Source: Agathobaculum hominis
GTDB lineage: Bacteria > Bacillota > Clostridia > Oscillospirales > Butyricicoccaceae
Length of the DNA: 64,000 nt
Reading direction: 5' to 3'
NCBI RefSeq assembly: GCF_014288055.1
Contig: NZ_JACOPK010000001.1
Coordinates: 62,001 to 126,000, forward strand
This document shows positions 7,396-22,479 of the stretch, piece by piece. A program made the position numbers and the translations under genes. The notes below the pieces were generated by a model, which was not told where the DNA came from, made no database searches, and saw nothing but the letters and a program-made list of their open reading frames with translations. How positions within the stretch are numbered: position 1 is the first letter of the stretch; each line of letters opens with the position of its first letter.

Positions 7396-8104
7396 AAATC
7401 TGCACAAGGCGTATGGCGACCATGAGGTTCTCAAGGGCGTCAACGAGCATATCGAGAAGGGCGAAAAGGTCGTTGTCATCGGTCCGTCCGGCTCGGGCAA
7501 GTCTACTTTCCTGCGCTGTCTGAACCTGCTCGAGGAGCCAACGAGCGGCGAGATCATCTTTGAGGGCCAGAACATCACCTCGAAGCAGACCGACATCAAT
7601 CTGGTGCGCCGCCGCATGGGCATGGTGTTCCAGCAGTTCAACCTGTTCCCGCATCTGACGGTCAAGGAAAACATCAAGCTCGCTCCGGTCAAGCTCAAGA
7701 TCATGAGCGACGAGGAGGCGGACAAGCGTGCGCTCGAGCTGCTTGCGCGCGTCGGTCTGCCTGACAAGGCGGACAGCTATCCGGCGCAGCTTTCCGGCGG
7801 TCAGCAGCAGCGAATCGCCATTGCGCGCGCGCTCGCGATGAACCCGGATGTCATGCTGTTTGACGAGCCGACCTCGGCACTCGACCCGGAAATGGTCGGC
7901 GAGGTACTGGAGATCATGAAGGAGCTTGCCGACGACGGCATGACCATGGTCGTTGTCACACATGAGATGGGCTTTGCGCGCGAGGTTGCGACGCGGGTGC
8001 TGTTTATGGACGGCGGCAATATCGTTGAGCAGAACGAGCCGCATCAGTTCTTTGCAAATCCGCAGAACGCGAGACTTAAGGACTTTCTGTCGAAGGTCCT
8101 CTAA
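7382..8104 (+). CDS. Amino acid ABC transporter ATP-binding protein (GlnQ/HisP family)
   Basis: 240-residue ATPase that drives the importer. Seen: Walker A GPSGSGKST near 31, Q-loop region MVFQQFNLFPHLTV near 80, signature LSGGQQQR near 134, Walker B VMLFDEPTSALDPE near 155, and the switch histidine in VVTHEMGFA. The start chosen is GTG at 7382 (reading VIDVKNLHKAYG) because GAGGAGG lies about 11 bases upstream. An ATG ten codons earlier would extend it into the permease with unconserved residues. Repeat copy C begins 22 bases after its stop. Confidence 0.94.
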   Translation: MIDVKNLHKAYGDHEVLKGVNEHIEKGEKVVVIGPSGSGKSTFLRCLNLLEEPTSGEIIFEGQNITSKQTDINLVRRRMGMVFQQFNLFPHLTVKENIKLAPVKLKIMSDEEADKRALELLARVGLPDKADSYPAQLSGGQQQRIAIARALAMNPDVMLFDEPTSALDPEMVGEVLEIMKELADDGMTMVVVTHEMGFAREVATRVLFMDGGNIVEQNEPHQFFANPQNARLKDFLSKVL

Positions 8105-8125
8105 AAACTGCCGCCGCAGGCGAAG

Positions 8126-8764
8126 CTTTTTCTGCTTCACCCGAAGCAGAGGGCAGACCTTCCGCCGATACAGCGGCTCGCCGCTGGAGGTGGGAATGGC
8201 TGCCGATGGGCAAGCCGGGCATTGCCGCCGTCTGGCGGCGGAGACAAAAGGGGGCAAGGGCACCGTATGGTTCCCTTGCCCCCTCTTGACTCCCCCAAAC
8301 CTTCCTTTGGACGCGACTCCCTTCGGTCGCGCGTCTAAAAGCGAGGGGCCCACAGGGACGTCTGGTGCTCCAAGGGTCAACGCTTGATCGAAGCGGAGCT
8401 TTTCGCAGCGTTCCGCCGCCGCCCTGCACCGTCTGGCCGCGCACTGTTATGCGCGGCGAACTACGCAAGGGAAATTCAGGGCATAACAGCGTCCTGAAAT
8501 CTGCCCGACGCACGGAACCGAGCCCCCGTAACTCCCGTTTCGCTGCACATCTCCGATGTGTCAGCGCAAAGGAAGGTAAGGGGAGTCAAGAGGGGACAGG
8601 AAACCATGTTTGGTGTCCTGTCCCCTTTTGTTCCCGCCGGTGAACACCGGCTCTCCCGGGCCGCCGAAGGCGGCCAATGTGCACGCTCACATCGAGCGTA
8701 AAGCCGCCTCCAGCGGCGAGCCGCTGGATCGGCGGAAGGTCTGCCGTCTGCTGACGGTAAAAAG
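8126..8764 (-). repeat. Intergenic hairpin repeat, family 1, copy C (core 8245-8630), inverted
   Basis: The core is 386 bp in the opposite orientation to copies A, B and D. Terminal hairpins: GGGGGCAAGGGCACC/GGTTCCCTTGCCCCC (left as printed) and GGGGACAGGAAACC/GGTGTCCTGTCCCC (right). The outer palindromes differ in sequence but not in form. TCTGCTTC/GAAGCAGA at 8131 takes the place of the ACCGTCGGCAGACGGT type seen in copy A, with the same neighbouring run of T. It occupies the space between the ABC ATPase gene and the rpoB promoter. Confidence 0.9.
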
Positions 8765-8798
8765 AGAAAGGGCTTTCTGCTCTTTTTAGAGCAAAAAA

Positions 8799-8829
8799 CA
8801 AAGGCAGAGGGTAAAACCTCTGCCTTTTT
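8799..8829. terminator. Bidirectional terminator upstream of rpoB
   Basis: Arms AAAGGCAGAGG and CCTCTGCCTTT around GTAAAA, preceded by AAAAAAC and followed by TTTTTG. It closes the ABC transporter/repeat C unit just before the rpoB promoter. Confidence 0.85.
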
Positions 8830-8842
8830 GTGCAATAATTAC

Positions 8843-8872
8843 TTGACGAAGCACCGCAAAACATGATATAAT
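8843..8872 (+). promoter_or_regulatory. Promoter of rpoB-rpoC
   Basis: TTGACG (8843-8848), 18 bases, TATAAT (8867-8872). It is followed by a leader of about 150 bases with no gene and no riboswitch that I recognise. Confidence 0.8.
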
Positions 8873-9025
8873 AATTTGCTGCTAAAAATCGAAGGGCACT
8901 TCGCATGCCTAAAGATATGTTAGCACTGTCTGCTGAAAAAAGCAAGACAAACGAATGAAGTTTTTACAACGCCGCCGGGCGTATCAACACCAACTATGCC
9001 GAAAGAAACGGAGTGATCAAAGCAC

Positions 9026-12754
<3,729 letters not shown>

Positions 12755-12808
12755 GCCGCATAAGACCGAAAATCATCTGTGAATAGGGAAGGAGCATCTT
12801 AATAATAT

Positions 12809-16342
<3,534 letters not shown>

Positions 16343-16367
16343 TAGGTAAAGAGCGAAACGCTTTTAC

Positions 16368-16397
16368 AAGGAGCACTCCGAAAGGGGTGCTCCTTTT
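16368..16397 (+). terminator. Terminator of rpoBC
   Basis: Arms AAGGAGCACTCC and GGGGTGCTCCTT around GAAA, followed by TTTTG, 25 bases after the rpoC stop. The next 160 bases, up to the promoter at 16557, are A-rich and hold nothing that I recognise. Confidence 0.9.
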
Positions 16398-16556
16398 GCG
16401 TGGCAGAGATTTAATTGTATAAAAGGGAAAAGAATGGGAACAATGTAAGGTGCGCGTCTCGTTTGTCTAATTTCACCTGTTTTCCGGTCAAAAACAGAGA
16501 GAAATGCACGGAAAGGGAAAAAGTCAAAACGGCAGGAAAAAAGTTTGAAAAAATGC

Positions 16557-16585
16557 TTGACTTTAGGGGGGCGGGACAGTATACT
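16557..16585 (+). promoter_or_regulatory. Promoter of the str operon (L7Ae-rpsL-rpsG-fusA-tuf)
   Basis: TTGACT (16557-16562), 17 bases, TATACT (16580-16585). A short leader leads to AGGAGGG and the ATG at 16616. Confidence 0.85.
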
Positions 16586-16615
16586 ATTGGAGTATGCCGT
16601 ATAGGAGGGAAAAAC

Positions 16616-16861
16616 ATGCTTTCAGAACTTCATTCGGCGCACAAGGTCATCGGTGTCAAGCAGACGAAAAAGGCCATCAAGGACGGCAAAGCCGCTATGG
16701 TCTATGTCGCGCTCGACGCGGAAAAGCGCGTCACGGGTCCGATCTACGAACTGTGCACCGAGAATCATGTTCAGATGGTCGAGATCACGACCATGGCTGA
16801 GCTGGGCGATGCCGTCGGCATCGACGTCGGTGCGTCCGTCGTCTCCGTGCTCGCCGAATAA
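16616..16861 (+). CDS. L7Ae/L30e-family K-turn RNA-binding protein (YbxF-like)
   Basis: 81-residue member of the L7Ae/L30e/Gadd45 fold, related to Bacillus YbxF, which binds kink-turn RNA and sits at the same place between rpoC and rpsL. Seen: the family pattern KVIGVKQTKKAIKDGKAAMV near 10-29, then YVALDAEKRVTGPIYELC and the end VGIDVGASVVSVLAE. The start is ATG 16616, set by AGGAGGG about 7 bases upstream. The cellular role is not firmly known in the family; ribosome association is a common view. Confidence 0.88.
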   Translation: MLSELHSAHKVIGVKQTKKAIKDGKAAMVYVALDAEKRVTGPIYELCTENHVQMVEITTMAELGDAVGIDVGASVVSVLAE

Positions 16862-16921
16862 AACTGCTGAGAAAGCGAAAACGCTTTTTCATATATACTT
16901 TTGAAAGAAGGAGGAAATAAA

Positions 16922-17341
16922 ATGCCAACTTTTAACCAACTCGTCCGTAAGGGTCGTGAGGCAGTCGTCACCAAGTCTACGGCGCCGGCACTCCAGGTAG
17001 GCTACAATTCTCAGAAGAAGAAGGCCACCGACCTGTCCGCTCCGCAGAAGCGCGGTGTCTGCACTACGGTTAAGACCATGACTCCGAAGAAGCCGAACTC
17101 TGCGCTTCGTAAGGTAGCTCGTGTAAAGCTGACCAACCAGATGGAAGTTTCCGCTTACATCCCCGGTGAAGGCCACAACCTGCAGGAGCACTCTGTAGTT
17201 ATGGTTCGCGGCGGCCGTGTAAAGGACCTTCCTGGTGTCCGTTACCACATCATCCGCGGCACTCTGGATACCCAGGGCGTTGCAAACCGTCGCCAGGCTC
17301 GTTCCAAGTACGGTGCTAAGCGCCCGAAGGCAGGCAAGTAA
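16922..17341 (+). CDS. rpsL: 30S ribosomal protein S12
   Basis: 139-residue decoding-centre protein. It opens MPTFNQLVRKGREAV. The loop TPKKPNSALRKVARVKLTN and the later RGGRVKDLPGVRYHIIRG are the two segments that contact the A site; the lysines where streptomycin resistance arises are wild type. The ATG at 16922 follows GAAGGAGG; an in-frame ATG seven codons upstream lacks that spacing. Codon choice is rich in CGT, GCT and GTT, unlike most genes here. The next gene, rpsG, is unusually far away (336 bp). Confidence 0.98.
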   Translation: MPTFNQLVRKGREAVVTKSTAPALQVGYNSQKKKATDLSAPQKRGVCTTVKTMTPKKPNSALRKVARVKLTNQMEVSAYIPGEGHNLQEHSVVMVRGGRVKDLPGVRYHIIRGTLDTQGVANRRQARSKYGAKRPKAGK

Positions 17342-17677
17342 TCTGCGCCTGATGGCGTGATACTGCGTTGCGGACTCCTTTGCGTACCTTTGTACGCGGC
17401 AGTCGTCCGCGCCTTGTCTCACACCACCATGCTTGATTACTGCTGCACAGCTCGTTTGCTTCGAAATGCGAAGCGGCGGCTGTGAACAGAGTCACAACAA
17501 ACCCACAAAGGTTTTGCGAGAAAGTTATTTCAGAGCAAAGCACATTTTCTTGCTTTGTCTGAGGCGTTTTATTATCCGATTTATAGTCGGGTGGTTACCT
17601 CGGACAGGCATTGCTACGACAGGATACGCCTGTCGAAGTACCTATGAAATCAAATATTTTTGAAGGAGGGAAGTAAA
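17342..17677 (+). other. Hairpin-rich rpsL-rpsG spacer (possible structured leader or inserted element)
   Basis: 336 bases without a gene. Several inverted repeats follow one another: GCGGAC/GTCCGC enclosing GCGTAC/GTACGC (near 17373-17412); GCTTCG/CGAAGC (near 17458-17475); TCAGAGCAAAGCA/TGCTTTGTCTGA (near 17530-17562), followed by GGCGTTTTATT; and GACAGGC/GCCTGTC (near 17604-17635). The last 20 bases hold the rpsG ribosome site. In E. coli a shorter spacer here binds S7 for feedback control; I see no sequence likeness to it. The segment is not repeated elsewhere in the window. Confidence 0.5.
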
Positions 17678-18148
17678 GTGCCAAGAAGAGGTAATGTCCC
17701 CAAGAGAGACGTTCTGCCCGATCCGCTTTATAATTCCAAGCTCGTCACCAAGCTGGTAAACTCTATCATGCTCGACGGCAAGAAGGGCGTTTCGCAGAAG
17801 GTTGTTTACGGTGCTTTCGATATTGTCCGTGAGAAGACCGGACGTGAACCGCTGGAAGTATTCACCGAGGCGATGGAGAACATCATGCCGTCGCTCGAAG
17901 TTAAGGCTCGCCGTGTAGGCGGCGCCACCTATCAGGTCCCGATGGAAGTTCGTCCGGAGCGTCGTCAGACCCTGGGCCTTCGCTGGATCACCAAGTACTC
18001 TCGCGCTCGTTCTGAGAAGACCATGCGTGAGCGTCTGGCTGGCGAGATCATGGATGCCTGCAACAATCTGGGCGGTGCTGTTAAGAAGCGTGAGGATACC
18101 CACAAGATGGCAGAGGCGAACAAGGCTTTCGCTCACTACCGTTACTAA
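17678..18148 (+). CDS. rpsG: 30S ribosomal protein S7
   Basis: 156 residues, the normal length. S7 organises the 3' domain of 16S rRNA and contacts the E site. It opens VPRRGNVPKRDVLPDP and contains LVNSIMLDGKKGVSQKVVYG and GGATYQVPMEVRPERR, the conserved rRNA-contact blocks. The start chosen is GTG at 17678 because GAAGGAGG lies 8 bases upstream and it reproduces the known N-terminus. It is followed 39 bp later by fusA. Confidence 0.97.
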   Translation: MPRRGNVPKRDVLPDPLYNSKLVTKLVNSIMLDGKKGVSQKVVYGAFDIVREKTGREPLEVFTEAMENIMPSLEVKARRVGGATYQVPMEVRPERRQTLGLRWITKYSRARSEKTMRERLAGEIMDACNNLGGAVKKREDTHKMAEANKAFAHYRY

Positions 18149-18187
18149 TCTGTCGGTTTCCGCATAACGCTTTGAAAGGAGAGCAAT

Positions 18188-20293
18188 ATGCCTAGAGAAT
18201 ATTCCCTGGAAAGAACCAGAAATATCGGCATCATGGCGCACATCGACGCCGGTAAGACCACTACCACCGAGCGTATTCTTTATTACACCGGTGTAAACCA
18301 TAAGATCGGCGATACCCATGACGGTACCGCTACCATGGACTGGATGGAGCAGGAGCAGGAGCGTGGTATCACCATCACCTCCGCAGCTACCACCTGCCAC
18401 TGGTCCGGTTCTACTCATCAGTTCCCGGAGCATCGTATCAACATCATCGACACCCCGGGCCACGTTGACTTTACCGTAGAGGTAGAGCGCTCCCTGCGCG
18501 TTCTGGACGGTTCCGTAACCGTATTCTGCGCAAAGGGCGGCGTAGAGCCGCAGTCTGAGACCGTTTGGCATCAGGCTGACAAGTACAAGGTTCCGCGTAT
18601 GGCGTTCGTCAACAAGATGGACATCATGGGCGCGGACTTCTACAACGTAGTTAACATGATGAAGGATCGTCTGAAGTGCAACGCCGTTCCGGTACAGCTG
18701 CCGATCGGCTCCGAGGACACCTTCAAGGGCATCGTTGACCTCATCACCATGCGTGCAGAGGTTTACTATGATGACCTCGGCAAGGACATCCGCGACGAGG
18801 ATATCCCGGCTGACATGATGGAGAAGGCTCAGCAGTATCATGATGAGCTGTGGGAGCACGTTGCTGAGCTCGACGAGGACCTCATGATGAAGTACCTCGA
18901 GGGCGAAGAGCTGACCATTAAGGAAGTCAAGGCTGCGATCCGCAAGGGCTGTATCGCAAACGAGATCGTTCCGGTCCTCTGCGGCACCGCTTACCGCAAC
19001 AAGGGCGTTCAGCCCCTGCTCGATGCTGTTATCGAGTACATGCCGGCTCCGACCGACATCCCGGACATCAAGGGCATTAACCCGCAGACCGACGAAGAGG
19101 ACTCCCGTCCGTCTTCCGACGAGGCTCCGTTCTCTGCACTGGCGTTCAAGATCGCTACCGACCCGTTCGTTGGCCGTCTGACGTTCTTCCGTGTATACTC
19201 CGGTACCGTAACTGCTGGTTCCTCTGTCCTCAATGCGACCAAGGACACCCGCGAGCGTCTGGGCCGTATTCTTCAGATGCATGCAAACCATCGTCAGGAT
19301 ATCGACTGCGTATACTCCGGCGATATCGCTGCAGGCATCGGCTTCAAGAACACCACCACGGGCGACACGCTCTGTGATGAGAAGCACCCGATCATCCTCG
19401 AGTCTATGGAGTTCCCGGACCCGGTTATCCGTGTCGCGATCGAGCCGAAGACCAAGGCTGGTCAGGAAAAGATGGGTATCGCTCTCGCCAAGCTGGCTGA
19501 AGAGGACCCGACCTTCAAGACCTACACCGATGAAGAGACCGGCCAGACCATCATCGCTGGCATGGGCGAGCTTCATCTGGAGATCATCGTTGACCGTCTG
19601 CTGCGCGAGTTTAAGGTAGAGGCTAACGTAGGTTCTCCTCAGGTTGCTTACAAGGAGACCATCCGCCGCTCCGCTGACGTCGACCAGAAGTACGCTCGTC
19701 AGTCCGGTGGTAAGGGTCAGTACGGCCACGTTAAGATCATCGTTGAGCCGAACGAGTCCGGCAAGGGCTACGAGTTCATCAACAAGATCGTCGGCGGTGC
19801 GATCCCGAAGGAATATATCGAGCCGGTTAACCAGGGTATCCAGGGCGCTATGCAGGCTGGTATCCTCGCAGGCTACCCGGTAGTTGACGTCAAGGTTACT
19901 CTGTATGATGGTTCTTACCACGAAGTCGACTCTTCTGAGATGGCGTTCAAGATCGCCGGTTCTATGGCGTTCAAGGAAGCGATGAAGAAGGCTGACCCGG
20001 TTCTGATGGAGCCGATCATGCAGGTAGACGTTCTGGTTCCGGAAGAGTACATGGGCGACGTTATCGGCGACCTGAACTCCCGCCGCGGCCAGATCCAGGG
20101 CATGGAGCCGCGCGGCGGCGTACAGGCGATCTCCGCTGCTGTACCGCTGAGCGAGATGTTTGGTTACGCTACTACTCTGCGTTCCCGTACGCAGGGCCGT
20201 GGCCAGTACACCATGCAGCCGAGCCACTACACTGAAGTGCCGAAGAGCATTCAGGAGAAGATCATCGACTCGCGCACCAAAAACAACGACTAA
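18188..20293 (+). CDS. fusA: Elongation factor G
   Basis: 701-residue GTPase that drives translocation. Seen: G1 AHIDAGKTTTTERIL near 20, the switch segment RGITITSAATT near 60, G3 DTPGHVDFT near 91, G4 NKMD near 145. Domain II and the ribosome-contacting domains III-V follow, with QSGGKGQYGHV and GYATTLRSRTQGRGQYTM near the end. The length and the complete domain set favour canonical EF-G. ATG at 18188 has AAAGGAGAG upstream. T-ending codons are frequent. Confidence 0.98.
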   Translation: MPREYSLERTRNIGIMAHIDAGKTTTTERILYYTGVNHKIGDTHDGTATMDWMEQEQERGITITSAATTCHWSGSTHQFPEHRINIIDTPGHVDFTVEVERSLRVLDGSVTVFCAKGGVEPQSETVWHQADKYKVPRMAFVNKMDIMGADFYNVVNMMKDRLKCNAVPVQLPIGSEDTFKGIVDLITMRAEVYYDDLGKDIRDEDIPADMMEKAQQYHDELWEHVAELDEDLMMKYLEGEELTIKEVKAAIRKGCIANEIVPVLCGTAYRNKGVQPLLDAVIEYMPAPTDIPDIKGINPQTDEEDSRPSSDEAPFSALAFKIATDPFVGRLTFFRVYSGTVTAGSSVLNATKDTRERLGRILQMHANHRQDIDCVYSGDIAAGIGFKNTTTGDTLCDEKHPIILESMEFPDPVIRVAIEPKTKAGQEKMGIALAKLAEEDPTFKTYTDEETGQTIIAGMGELHLEIIVDRLLREFKVEANVGSPQVAYKETIRRSADVDQKYARQSGGKGQYGHVKIIVEPNESGKGYEFINKIVGGAIPKEYIEPVNQGIQGAMQAGILAGYPVVDVKVTLYDGSYHEVDSSEMAFKIAGSMAFKEAMKKADPVLMEPIMQVDVLVPEEYMGDVIGDLNSRRGQIQGMEPRGGVQAISAAVPLSEMFGYATTLRSRTQGRGQYTMQPSHYTEVPKSIQEKIIDSRTKNND

Positions 20294-20385
20294 AATATCT
20301 GCTCTGCCTATTGCATTTTCATGCAATTTGAAGTAGAATAAGTTTATCGTGACTTAGATTTCATTTTACGAGGAGGAAATCCACA

Positions 20386-21588
20386 ATGGCAAAGGAAAAA
20401 TTTGACCGTTCTCTGCCGCACGTTAACATCGGCACTATCGGCCACGTTGACCACGGCAAGACCACTCTGACCGCTGCAATCACCAAGGTTCTGGCTCTCG
20501 AGGGCGATGCTGAGTATCAGGCATACGACTCCATCGACAAGGCACCGGAGGAGAAGGAGCGCGGCATTACCATCAACACCGCTCACGTTGAGTACCACAC
20601 CGCTAAGCGTCACTACGCTCACGTTGACTGCCCGGGCCATGCTGACTACGTCAAGAACATGATCACCGGTGCTGCTCAGATGGACGGCGCTATCCTGGTT
20701 GTATCCGCAGCTGACGGCCCGATGCCGCAGACCCGCGAGCACATCCTGCTGTCCCGTCAGGTAGGCGTACCGTATATCGTTGTATTCATGAACAAGGCTG
20801 ACCAGGTTGACGATCCGGAGCTGCTCGATCTCGTTGAGATGGAGATCCGTGAGCTGCTGAGCTCTTACGACTTCCCGGGCGACGACGTACCGGTTATCCG
20901 TGGTTCCGCTCTGAACGTTCTGACCTCTGATTCCACCGATCCGAACGCTCCGGAGTACGCTTGCATCCGCGAGCTGATGGACGCTGTTGACTCCTATATC
21001 CCGACCCCGGATCGTGCTGCTGACAAGCCGTTCATCATGCCGGTCGAGGACGTATTCTCCATCACCGGTCGTGGTACCGTTGCTACCGGCCGTGTAGAGC
21101 GTGGCCAGCTGAAGATGGGCGAGGAAGTTGAGATCGTTGGTCTGATGGACGCTCCGCGCAAGACCGTCGTTACCGGCATCGAGATGTTCCGCAAGCTGCT
21201 CGACTACGCTGAAGCAGGCGACAACATCGGCGCTCTGCTCCGTGGTATCCAGAAGAACGAGGTTGAGCGTGGCCAGGTTCTGGCTAAGCCGGGTTCTATC
21301 CACCCGCACACCAAGTTCCACGGTCAGGTTTACGTTCTGAAGAAGGAAGAGGGCGGCCGTCATACTCCGTTCTTCAACAACTACCGTCCGCAGTTCTACT
21401 TCCGTACCACCGACGTTACTGGCGTTATCACTCTGCCGGAAGGCACTGAGATGTGCATGCCGGGCGACAACGTTGAGATGGACGTTGAGCTGATCACCCC
21501 GATCGCTATCGAGGAAGGCCTGCGTTTCGCTATCCGTGAGGGTGGCCGCACCGTAGGTTCCGGCGTTGTAACTGCTATCAACGCTTAA
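20386..21588 (+). CDS. tuf: Elongation factor Tu
   Basis: 400-residue GTPase delivering aminoacyl-tRNA to the ribosome. Seen: G1 GHVDHGKTT near 19, RGITINTAHVEY near 60, DCPGHADYVKNMITG near 82, NKAD near 138, then the two beta-barrel domains ending RTVGSGVVTAINA. The ribosome site GAGGAGG precedes ATG 20386. It lies 92 bp after fusA, across a spacer with a small ATTGCA/TGCAAT hairpin, and is followed by a strong terminator. Codon bias is extreme, as expected for the most abundant cell protein. rpsJ does not follow. Confidence 0.98.
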   Translation: MAKEKFDRSLPHVNIGTIGHVDHGKTTLTAAITKVLALEGDAEYQAYDSIDKAPEEKERGITINTAHVEYHTAKRHYAHVDCPGHADYVKNMITGAAQMDGAILVVSAADGPMPQTREHILLSRQVGVPYIVVFMNKADQVDDPELLDLVEMEIRELLSSYDFPGDDVPVIRGSALNVLTSDSTDPNAPEYACIRELMDAVDSYIPTPDRAADKPFIMPVEDVFSITGRGTVATGRVERGQLKMGEEVEIVGLMDAPRKTVVTGIEMFRKLLDYAEAGDNIGALLRGIQKNEVERGQVLAKPGSIHPHTKFHGQVYVLKKEEGGRHTPFFNNYRPQFYFRTTDVTGVITLPEGTEMCMPGDNVEMDVELITPIAIEEGLRFAIREGGRTVGSGVVTAINA

Positions 21589-21618
21589 TTTAAGCTTTAG
21601 CATTACTTTACTGCTGAC

Positions 21619-21653
21619 AAGGCTCCCATGCTTCGGCATGGGAGCCTTTTTAC
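21619..21653 (+). terminator. Terminator of the str operon
   Basis: Arms AAGGCTCCCATGC and GCATGGGAGCCTT around TTCG, then TTTTTACG. Confidence 0.95.
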
Positions 21654-21711
21654 GTCTGTCTGCATAATCTCCTTTTTTTCGGGCAAGCTGTCCGGGAAGG
21701 AGTGATGAACA

Positions 21712-21969
21712 ATGATGCCGTATGACGAGAACGTGAACCGCTTCGAGGCGGCGCGCAAGTCGTTTCAGTGGATGGAGCGCAGCAAGCCTTCTGTCGCCGC
21801 AAGGGGAGACGTAGACCTTCCGTCGGACAGCCGTCGTCTGTCCGAGACGGGAGATCTGCCCGAGGGCATCGCCGTGCCGCCGCACGAGCGCGATTGCGGC
21901 CGCGCGCATCCGATGTGCGGGACCGACAGCGAGAATCTCACAGCATGGTGCAGAGAGCACGAAACATAA
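21712..21969 (+). CDS. Small hypothetical protein (85 residues)
   Basis: I do not recognise this protein. ATG 21712 (a second ATG follows directly) has the good ribosome site AAGGAGTGATG upstream. The product is hydrophilic and mostly charged, with KSFQWMERSK near 17 and a cysteine-containing end (HERDCGRAHPMCG, then WCREHET). There is no signal peptide or membrane helix. A terminator-like hairpin lies 14 bases after the stop, which supports a short transcription unit, although I see no convincing promoter between the tuf terminator and the start. It could be a chance open frame. Confidence 0.5.
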   Translation: MMPYDENVNRFEAARKSFQWMERSKPSVAARGDVDLPSDSRRLSETGDLPEGIAVPPHERDCGRAHPMCGTDSENLTAWCREHET

Positions 21970-21982
21970 CTTCCGCCGGCAA

Positions 21983-22035
21983 GCCGCAGATTTATCCACA
22001 GTCTGTGGCTTGTTTCTTGTCTGCGGCCGCTTTTT
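21983..22035 (+). terminator. Terminator-like hairpin after the 85-residue gene
   Basis: Outer arms GCCGCAG and CTGCGGC enclose an inner CCACAG/CTGTGG hairpin; CCGC and five T follow. It may close the small upstream unit. Confidence 0.55.
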
Positions 22036-22046
22036 CTGTCGAATTG

Positions 22047-22075
22047 TTTACATCAGGCCGGTTTTGTGCTACACT
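22047..22075 (+). promoter_or_regulatory. Promoter upstream of the 99-residue membrane protein and recD2
   Basis: TTTACA (22047-22052), 17 bases, TACACT (22070-22075). It would drive the small membrane-protein gene and, through the 25-bp gap, recD2. Confidence 0.7.
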
Positions 22076-22154
22076 ATATACTATGAAATTATGCGCAGTC
22101 CCCGGCGCACACAGCACACTCCCGCAGCATAGGCTGAGTGCAGGAGGGGATAGC

Positions 22155-22454
22155 ATGTCGGTTTTCTGGCAAAGTCTGCTTGCTGTTTTCGCGGCGGTAG
22201 GATTTTACACGGTGCTGCACGTAGTTTATGAGCGAATCTGCGCACATATGCTCCGGCAGCACGGCTCGGCGGAGCTGACGCTGTACGGCGACGGCTGCGA
22301 TCCGGCGAGCGAACAGCTCATCCGCGCGGCCTGCCGCGTCCGGCGGCAGTATCTGCCCGGCGCTGCCATCACGTTTATCGAGCTTGGCAGCGGTCAGGGG
22401 CAGAATATCGCCAAATTTCTCGCGGTGCGGCAGGATATCATGTATCTGGAATAG
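22155..22454 (+). CDS. Hypothetical membrane-anchored protein (99 residues)
   Basis: Unrecognised family. One hydrophobic helix lies at residues 5-26 (WQSLLAVFAAVGFYTVLHVV). A soluble part follows with AELTLYGDGCDPASEQLIRA and AAITFIELGSGQGQNIAKFL. No catalytic motif is clear; the glycine pattern ELGSGQG faintly recalls a methyltransferase loop but the protein is far too short for one. ATG 22155 has GGAGGGG nearby. It lies immediately upstream of recD2 and probably shares its transcript. Confidence 0.7.
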   Translation: MSVFWQSLLAVFAAVGFYTVLHVVYERICAHMLRQHGSAELTLYGDGCDPASEQLIRAACRVRRQYLPGAAITFIELGSGQGQNIAKFLAVRQDIMYLE

Positions 22455-22479
22455 AAAAAGCAGGAGAGGACGGTGCTTT

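Noticed and set aside
17530..17575. A full terminator between rpsL and rpsG
   Set aside because: The hairpin is good but the following GGCGTTTTATT is a weak T tract, and ending the str operon there would leave rpsG, fusA and tuf without an evident promoter. Kept only as a possible attenuator.
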